Positions 1 to 9,400 of a stretch of DNA of 64,000 nt are shown here, piece after piece. Origin of the DNA: Batillaria attramentaria. Taxonomy: Eukaryota > Mollusca > Gastropoda > Batillariidae. Location of the stretch: assembly GCA_018292915.2 (NCBI GenBank), contig JACVVK020000200.1, positions 786,001-850,000 on the forward strand, written 5' to 3'. Within the stretch, counting starts at the first letter, position 1. Every line of letters begins with the position of its first letter. The translations under genes and the position numbers were made by a program. Below the pieces are notes generated by a model that ran no database searches, had not been told where the DNA came from, and saw only the letters and a program-made list of their open reading frames with translations.

Positions 1-1048
1 AATCAGAGATTGTGTCCAGTGCAGTTGAGCTACAGAGTCTTGAACGCTTAGTTGAATGTTTTATATGTAGGAAATAAAATTTCGGAAAGACAAACAAAAA
101 AGAAAAGTATGTACGAAAGGAAAACAGAAAGCGCCGTCTGCGATGTGCCAGTGAGTTATGTCCCTTAGCTTCCTGGCAATCGAAGGGACATCACTCTGCG
201 TACTCCCTTGATCACTCTCTGGGGCACAGAGTCTTTCAGTGGAAAGTACCTCTGTGCACGGTGGGGAAATGGCGCTCACTGCGCTACCGTGACGGGCCTA
301 AATTGTCTCGGTGCTCTCAAACACAAGGTCGCGCACTATGTCATCCTTGACCAGCTTTGAACCCAGAGGGATCCTCAGTGGCGCAAGTGGTGGCAAGCTG
401 TCTTCAGAGTGAAAGTAGGCGTGTTTCTGAATCAGAGACATACATAACATGTCTCTGTCTGAATGGACAGATCTATTATTACATTCAGTCCTAGAGCACG
501 GGTGTGTATGCTTTTGTAATCGTCTCTTATTCCACCACAAGGCAGGTACGTGATCGTCTGCACCGTGCAATAATACTTGCCTGTAGAGTGCAACACCCTT
601 GCCTGTCAGAGTGCAACCCCCTTGCCGTTTACTCACATCCTGTTGGATCAGTGTACCACGTAAACAGTGCCATCAAAGCGCAGCAATAATTGTCCGCTGG
701 AAAAGATTTTGCCCAAACGAAAAGTGGTCGGATATTCAAGACTTCGTTTCAAATCGAATCATATGACACACAAGTCTCTGCTTTTCTAAAGAAAATTCGC
801 CATTTTTGAAAATGGCGCTGGGTGTAAGCAGTCACATTTTCACGCCCCGCCGAAAAGGGACTGCACTCTGGAGTCTACTCTCTTGATTTCTCCCAGTGGC
901 TTTCAAGATGCAAGGACACAAAGAAAGCGGCGTTTTTTTTCCAGGGAATCGTTTTGGAATTTTGTCTTTAAATTCCTGTATGAACTCTGGTCATGCATTA
1001 CCGTGTTACCTTGTGTGGCTAATGTTAAACACAAAAACTGTTTTCCTC

Positions 1049-1303
1049 CTCTGAAGCACATTATATCATACCAAAACATATCAGATTGCACAGATTTTAG
1101 TCTTATTCTCAAGGTTTTGCTCCAGGAAAAGTGTGCCCTCTTGTTTTCAAGCACTTCAAATCATACCAAAATGCACCAAATTGCACAGATTTTAGTCTAA
1201 TTTATACAAAATACTGTCTTTGCGGATGGGCGCTCGTTGCTTTGCCATTTAGTCACTAAATGCCACACACAGTTTGGGATCATAGACTATTTTACAGCCT
1301 GGA
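1049..1303 (+). mobile_element. MITE family A, copy 1
   Basis: Contains cctcctctgaagcac, two copies of the kgcacagattttagtct block, and a block near gctttgccatttagtcac. It lies in the OS9 intron before the first visible exon. Ends are eroded. Confidence 0.7.
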
Positions 1304-1420
1304 ACCTGTTACTTGTGTTATGTGATTGCAAAGCATCCTGGGCGCCTGAATTCTCTTACCATGGATACCAAATACAAATATCACCTTTGTTTATTTGGTG
1401 TTTTTTTTTCTTGGCTACAG

Positions 1421-1622
1421 TACCTGTGTGAGGATGGATCGGAGGATTACCTAGCCCGAGTGGATGAGCCGGAGACGTGCGTGTACGTGCTCACAGTGTA
1501 CACGTCACGTGTGTGCAAGCACCCGCACCTCAAGTCTCCGACCCCCAGCCAACCCATCCCCATCTCTTGCTCTCCTCTCCTCTCACAGGACGAGTATCTG
1601 CGATACCAGTCACACATGGAAG
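1421..1622 (+). CDS. OS9: OS9 exon a: end of MRH lectin domain
   Basis: The acceptor is ttggctacag and the donor is G|gtaggg. It enters in phase 0 and leaves in phase 1. It encodes YLCEDGSEDYLARVDEPETC and what follows, and aligns without gaps to human OS-9 around FLC...DRVDEPLSCSYVLTI. This is the best-conserved exon in the gene. Confidence 0.94.
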
Positions 1623-4600
1623 GTAGGGACATAATTATACACCAATATATGTATGTTACAGTCAAAGCTGGAAATTAGTCATTTCCAAAAATTTCAGGCA
1701 TTCCCAGAGAATGACTGAAAATGGAAGCCTCTGATTTACTGGGTTTGCCTGATTGTCATTTTGACCGTCAGGCATTCGCGGAGAATGACAAATTTCCAGC
1801 TTTGACTGTAACATATATACACTGTGTATGTAGGTCCCTGGGCACTGAGCAGGATAGTACATATTGTACTGCGCATGAGCATCCCACGTTTTTGACTCTT
1901 TTTCAGTTTTTGCCCTGCGAAAATCAGGCAAGATTAATGGTTCCTTGGTGGCTTTTATTAAACACGAGTATGATATAAGTGCAACACTCCCATTAAGCCA
2001 AATTTAAATCCTTGCAAGAGTAAATTATGATTTTTTTTTTTGGTGAAGCCACTGGGGCACAACCCCAAACTTACTTGGTTGGAATTAAGTTAATCTTGGG
2101 GGGGGGGGGGGGGGGGCATTCTTATATTCTTTATCATTTCATCTTGAGCTTCATCTCTGTCTTTTCAGAAAGAAGTTTTGCCTCAAGTACTTGTTTTCCC
2201 TCCACATTGTTATCAGTGTCTGTGTAGTTTACCTTGTAATTGTTGAGCTTTTGTTGTGTGTGTTTCTGATAAGTACAGTTCTGTGTTTGTTAGTGATGAT
2301 AGGGTTTTTTTTGTTTTTTTTTTTAATATGGTTGTTTGTGGTTGTCAAACATGTGGGGTGAATATTAGGTATTTTGAAAGGGAGGGTTGGTTGGTAGCTT
2401 CTCGTCAGCCATGGACTTTTCCAAAACTTGACAATAATTGTTCTGACACCACCGTTTCAAAGTTGTCTGTGATTCGCTAGCCTGAATGCCTGAAAAAATG
2501 ACACCTTGATGGTACCTGCATGTACTCATAACTTCTTTTTTTGTTCAGCATTGAGACGAGCAGAGGAAGAGGCCAGAGCCAAAGCAAAAGCAGAACTGGA
2601 ACAGCTAAGTGAGTAGAAATGCCACTCAACTTTAATAACCTTAAAAGGCTTAAAATCTTCCACCTTTGGCTGAAACTTTTCCTTGATAAATAAAAGTGTT
2701 TCCTCCTTTGAAGCACTTAAAATCATGCCCAAATTGCGCAGATTTTAGTCTAATTTAAAAATTGATTGCGGGGTATGGTTAGCATTCCCCTGAACACATC
2801 AAGCATAACGCTTTGCCATTTCGTCACTGTGTTAATGCTAAGCACGTTCCCTCCTTTTTCATCATGGACATTTTACAGCCCTGCTTAATAGTTGTCCCAC
2901 CGATGTTATGTCTGGGTTTGATTTTTCCTTGGTGTACAAACCAACAACAAACACAACAAACAAAAGAAGAAGAAAAAAGAAGGAAATACAGGTTACCGTG
3001 TAGCATAATTGTTGACACAATATTTTTTGAAAGATGTTAATCTTTGGGGTGTTTGCACATGGGCACCACTACTACCCATAACACTCAGTCATCAGAGACG
3101 ACCAAGTCATTCTTTTCCGACAAACACAGCTACAACAAGCAAAAGAGAAACAGAATGAATGTGGGTGTGAGAGAAGAGGTATCATAGGACAAAACCAATT
3201 ATTAAAAGCAGAACAGGTAGTGTTGTTGACTTTGTGCAGGTAGCGAACAACATTGTAGCCTTGGAGTAAAAGACAGCACTGACCTTCGATAGCAAACACA
3301 CAATTTCAGGCTTAAAATCTTCCACCTTTGGCTAGAACTTTTCCTCCCTTTAAAAAAAGTGCAAGTCCTCCTCTGAAGCACTAAAACTTACGCCTAAACG
3401 CACCAAACTGCACGGATTTTAGTCTAATGCTGAAACGTTTCCCCTAAGAAAAAGTGTGTCCTCCTCTGAAGCACTTAAAATCATGCCAAAATGCATCAAA
3501 TTGCACTGATCAAATGCATCTTAGTCTTTTTTTTCCCTTTTTTTTAAGAGAATAATTCTGAGGGAGCATGCTCCCGGACACTCCGTAGTGTAACACATCT
3601 GCATTGCAGACGTACTTGCACCTTTGTCACCTCGTCGCTTAATGCTACTCACTTTTGGATCATCGACCATTCTAAGCTCAGGATTTGCTTTTAGCCCAGA
3701 TGTGTCATTCCTGTCACCCGTGTTGTTGAAATTTATCAGCTAGCTAATCAAATCAAATCAAATCAAATCAAATCAAACCAAACCAAACCAAACCAAACCA
3801 AACCAAACCAAACCAAATCAAATCATCTTTCATGTCCAGTCCTTTTAAAACCAGAAAAATTTTCTTTTGGTGCCCGCTCTGCATAATATAAGTTAGGTTA
3901 AGAATATCACATGAAAGTATACACTATGATAATTCCGATAATAAATTAAATTAGGCCAAATAATGATATTAATAATAATAATAGCATAATTAAAGACCGG
4001 ACTGTGACATACCCACACTGACACACACATGCACGCACACACGCACGCACACACGCACGCATACAGTCCTCCATACCCCAAATGGGGAGAAAGGAATAAA
4101 ATCTTTGAATCTTGAATCTTTGAGTATACTGTACTTTTAAAAACATGAACATACCATACAAGTGACCCCCCAAAAAATCAACCTTCCATACAGCACGATT
4201 TTTTAAAAACAAGCATCGGCAGCACGCGCACGCTACCGCCATAAGCAGTAACATGTTGTGCTGTGCATGTTTTAATTCATCACCGAGTGTATGCAGCATG
4301 TTGTGCCGTGCGCGTTAACAGAGAAGGAACAAGCTGAGGCGGCCGCTGTGAAGGAAGATGAAGACATCGAGGACGACCTTGCCACTTCGGTCAACACCAT
4401 CCTCAAGAAATCGTTGGGAAAGGAGATGTCCGAACCGTCTTCACAAGAAAAACTCCCTAGAGGTACTGGGACTGCTAGTCTTTCCTGCTTATATCACTCG
4501 ATGTTTAATCTTCCCACAGCTTATTTTCGCCCATACCTAAATGTCTTGAAATAATTGGTATGTTATTCACGCTTTTTACATGCTCTTTATTCGAGCGTAC

Positions 4601-4657
4601 TTTCCTTAACTATAGATTCATTGTTATTTCTGTTTTGTTCCTGTTGCTGTACATGGG

Positions 4658-4717
<60 letters not shown>

Positions 4718-4903
4718 GCTGTACCTCTATTTAGATAGACATTACTCGAATTAGCAACAGCAGGTATGAATATTGGCTGTTTTACATTAATTACCTGTAC
4801 TGTTGAAAAAGAAAGTTTTCTTGATTCTTGCTTTTAATGTCTAGAGTAAGGGGATGCAGAGGAAGAACAAGAAAAACAAAATGACGTGCACACACAAAGT
4901 GAA

Positions 4904-4938
<35 letters not shown>

Positions 4939-6416
4939 TTTCACTGTCGGCCCCAGTGTTGGTCATGATAGATGTTGCTGTGTGAAGGTGGCAGCGTTCG
5001 TCAGACGGGATGGAAAGTGGTGGCGGGGACGTTGGACGAGCTGGACAAACTTCTCGACCCCCAGGGCATCCTCAGTTCTATGAGCGTCAACAACAAGTAA
5101 GTGTGTGGCCCTCACCCATTCTGTTTTTTTGGTGTGTTTGCTGTTTTTTTGCCCATTTCGCAGGAAAAAACGAAAAACAAATTTGGACGTGCAGGACAAT
5201 CACATACCCCCTACCCCCACTTTCATTTTTTTTTAGGAACACTTGACATTGACGCCGTTGTTTTTTTGTTTTGTTTTTTTCCTTTAACACGTGCTGTTCT
5301 CCTCTTGTTCAGGCAGCAGGAAAACTCTTGCCTGCTCTGTACACTTCTCGACCCACAGGGCATTCTCAGATCTATCAACGGTAACAAGACCTCAGTGTAT
5401 GGCCCTTGCCTGTTATGTGTCAGAAATCAGCATGTCTCCTCCTGTAAACTGTTATGTTTGTAACACCTGAGAATCTCTGGAAGTGCTTACTTACTTAGGC
5501 CCCTGGCTCCAAGTGGAGCATAGGCCATCGACAACCCTTCGCCATCGCACTCTGTTCTGGGCTATTCTTGCCACTCCAGTCCAGTTGGTCCCCTAATCTC
5601 TGGAAGAGCTGTGCATAAATCTGCTGCAAGACTTGGACTAGTGTTTTCCCCGTGACACAATATTCATTTGTTTGCCTTTCCCAGTTTCTTACGGTCAGTA
5701 CCGTCACAGTTTGTACACCTCGTCTGCACTTTGTGGCTGTCACAGTGCTCTTCATTTAAACTGCTGTATGTCTGTCTTAGAGATGAGAGTCCGAAATCAC
5801 AGCTGTCACGTTCAGACAAAAGTCCTGACAAAGAAGCTGGCGATGACGGCGGCGGCAGTGACCGTGATGGTGCTCGCGTTTCAAGTGAAGACAGTAAGCC
5901 GAGCGATGAAACTGATGACGCATACGATGAGGATGATCTGGATGAAGAACTAGATGAGTTTGATCGAGGTCAGCTGCAGCTTGGGTTTTATATACATTCA
6001 CGAGCACACACATGCGCACGCACGCACCCATGCACTGAGCCCAACCCTGGTTTAATGACGGTACATGTAGCAGGAAAAAAGAAAGTACTGACTAACTAAT
6101 TTACTACTTTACAGGACGTTTTTTTCAAAACCTTTTTGTTGTCTGTGTTTTTTTTTTTCATTTCATCCATTTCAGGTGATTTAAGGCTAAAAGTGATTAC
6201 TGTGGATGAAGTATTTTTTTGTGTATTATGGAGTGAAACAGCTAGGCAGATAGTTTGATGTGAATACCGCCTTGGCTGTATAGCAGATGGGTTTCTTTTT
6301 GCATGACCCCACGAATCTTTGCCTTGGCTGCCATAAGCCTCTCCGTGTTGTGGCTAGTTTCACTGTACTTTTGTATAGGGCTGTCTATAGCTCTTTCTGA
6401 TGGTGAACTCTGTGTG

Positions 6417-6456
<40 letters not shown>

Positions 6457-9400
6457 CAGAGGTGAAACGTCTACGGAAGAAGCAGGCCATGACCCATAAA
6501 CGCCTTCAGGCCATCAGGGACCGAGTTCAGAACGCCGTTTCTTCACAGTTCAAGGACATCATTGAGGAGGTACAAGTCTGGCTGTAAAGGGGGGGTGGGG
6601 GGGGGGGGGGGGGGGAGGGGGGTGGGGGAGGTGGTGTGGACAAGGGAAGACAGTGCCTAAAATTCTGCTGAGGAACTAAGACTTTCAGCTCCCTGTTACA
6701 CCTTGATCATGCTTGACCTGTTTGTTTCCATGAGATGGGCTGAACCTTGACCTTGACCTATTTGTTTTTGTGAGATGGATCTACCTTGACCTGTTTGTTT
6801 CCATGAGACGGACCGACCTTGACCTAATTGTGTCCGTGAAACAGACCTATCTTGGTCTCTACATGTACTCAGATTTGGATAAATTGGTAAGGGGAATGGC
6901 CACTCTCTTCCAGACATTGGTACAACTCATAAATTGTGAATTTCCTGTGTGTGTCTTGATGCTGACAGGCAGAGGCGGAAGTGGGGGCGGAGATGAACGA
7001 GGAGGTGGCGCTGAAGCAACTGGCTGCCAGTCTCAACATCCTCATGCAGAAACTGGAGTCGACGGAACAAGGTCAGGGTCACCAGCTGATTTCCTTTGCG
7101 TTTCTTTTTCTTTCTTTCTTTTTGTCTTTTTACGTGGAACAGTCCAGAGAATGTTTAGCCACAGAAGATGCATGTCAAACCCTTTCCTTGGTTTCCTTTT
7201 TGTCTTTTTACGTGGAACAGTCCAGAGAATGTTTAGCCACAGAAGATGCATGTCAAACCCTTTCCTTGGTTTCTTTTTGTCTTTTTACGTGGAACAGTCC
7301 AGAGAATGTTTAGCCACAGAAGATGCATGTCAAACCCTTTCCTTGGTTTCTTTTTGTCTTTTTACGTGGAACAGTCCAGAGAATGTTTAGCCACAGAAGA
7401 TGCATGTCAAACCCTTTCCTTGGTTTCTTTTTGTCTTTTTACGTGGAACAGTCCAGAGAATGTTTAGCCACAGAAGATGCATGTCAAACCCTTTCCTTGG
7501 TTTCTTTTTGTCTTTTTACGTGGAACAGTCCAGAGAATGTTTAGCCACAGAAGATGCATGTCAAACCCTTTCCTTGGTTTCTTTTTGTCTTTTTACGTGG
7601 AACAGTCCAGAGAATGTTTAGCCACAGAAGATGCATGTCAAACCCTTTCCTTGGTTTCTTTTTGTCTTTTTACGTGGAACAGTCCAGAGAATGTTTAGCC
7701 ACAGAAGATGCATGTCAAACCCTTTCCTTGGTTTCTTTTTGTCTTTTTACGTGGAACAGTCCAGAGAATGTTTAGCCACAGAAGATGCATGTCAAACCCT
7801 TTCCTTGGTTTCTTTTTGTCTTTTTACGTGGAACAGTCCAGAGAATGTTTAGCCACAGAAGATGCATGTCAAACCCTTTCCTTGGTTTCTTTTTGTCTTT
7901 TTACGTGGAACAGTCCAGAGAATGTTTAGCCACAGAAGATGCATGTCAAACCCTTTCCTTGGTTTCTTTTTGTCTTTTTACGTGGAACAGTCCAGAGAAT
8001 GTTTAGCCACAGAAGATGCATGTCAAACCCTTTCCTTGGTTTCTTTTTGTCTTTTTACGTGGAACAGTCCAGAGAATGTTTAGCCACAGAAGATGCATGT
8101 CAAACCCTTTCCTTGGTTTCTTTTTGTCTTTTTACGTGGAACAGTCCAGAGAATGTTTAGCCACAGAAGATGCATGTCAAACCCTTTCCTTGGTTTCTTT
8201 TTGTCTTTTTACGTGGAACAGTCCAGAGAATGTTTAGCCACAGAAGATGCATGTCAAACCCTTTCCTTGGTTTCTTTTTGTCACCTTGATGTGCACCATT
8301 TCATACCATATATACCTTTCCAGACCATGCCATGCTATGCCATACCTACCATATGATATACCCTACCATACCCTACCCTACCATACCATACCATACCCTA
8401 CCCTACCATACCATACCATACCATACCATACCATACATGCCATACCATACCATACTGCTTACCATACTGTACCCTACATGCCATGCCATGCCATACCACA
8501 TATACCATACCGTACTGTGCCACACCACACCACACCACACCACACCACACTGTATACCACACTGCACCATACCATATGGCATGGCAGTTGGACTACACCC
8601 ACGTGATGTCGTATGTGATACATGGTATGTATGGTGTGGTATGGCGTACCATACCATGTATTATATATACGGTATCACGTGAGTGTAGTCCAACTGCTGG
8701 CCTGTTCTAATTCCATCATTAGTCCGTGGTAGGGAGGGGATGGGTGGTGGTGGTGAATGCTAAACATCAGGAGTACATGCATATCTGATGGTCTGTAATT
8801 TAACACTGAGCTTTTGGTGGTGTTTTTCCTCCTCAGAGATCAAAGACATGGATGATGAGATCAACAGCATAGCTGCGTCTAAAGACGATGAGAAAAAGGA
8901 GAAAGAGCTGTCAGATACAGCAGAAGAGGCAGCAGATGCGGTTCAGGCTCCGCCCACGACCAAATATGGTGAGTGAACTTAGCCGGCCATTGCACCGCCT
9001 GTGTGTTCAGCTGCCTGCACGGTGACCATGTTGCGGGGAAATTGATGTGTCTGTTGTGTGATAATTATGAACTGTTTCTGCTTGACAATTATAGTACATG
9101 TATACGGAATACAGACAGCACTTTCTCTGTGATGTAGTGTGCATGCTTTTGTAGGATTTTAAGAGTTCAGATCAAACAGTATAGTTAGAAATATCAAGGT
9201 ATGAAGACTGTAAAAATCAGTAAGATACATGCAACTTCTTTTCTGGAGGGGATGGATATGGTGGAAACTGTTTTGTTTTTGGCCGGGAGGAGGGTTGGTT
9301 GAGGGGGGGGGGGGGATCTATATAAAGAATGGTTTTTGTTTACTTCTTGTATCACAAGGAAATGTCCCAAATATGCCTAGTACACTTCGTAGTCCTACAA

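Noticed and set aside
5101..5463. 120-residue ORF around the second exon copy
   Set aside because: It reads through introns. Only the short duplicated segment is of interest.
7103..8281. CRISPR-like array
   Set aside because: The units are contiguous without distinct spacers, in a eukaryotic intron.
7246..8356. A series of overlapping 73-residue ORFs starting MHVKPFPWFLF
   Set aside because: They are translations of the 77-bp minisatellite. The period is not a multiple of three, so each ORF simply crosses three units.
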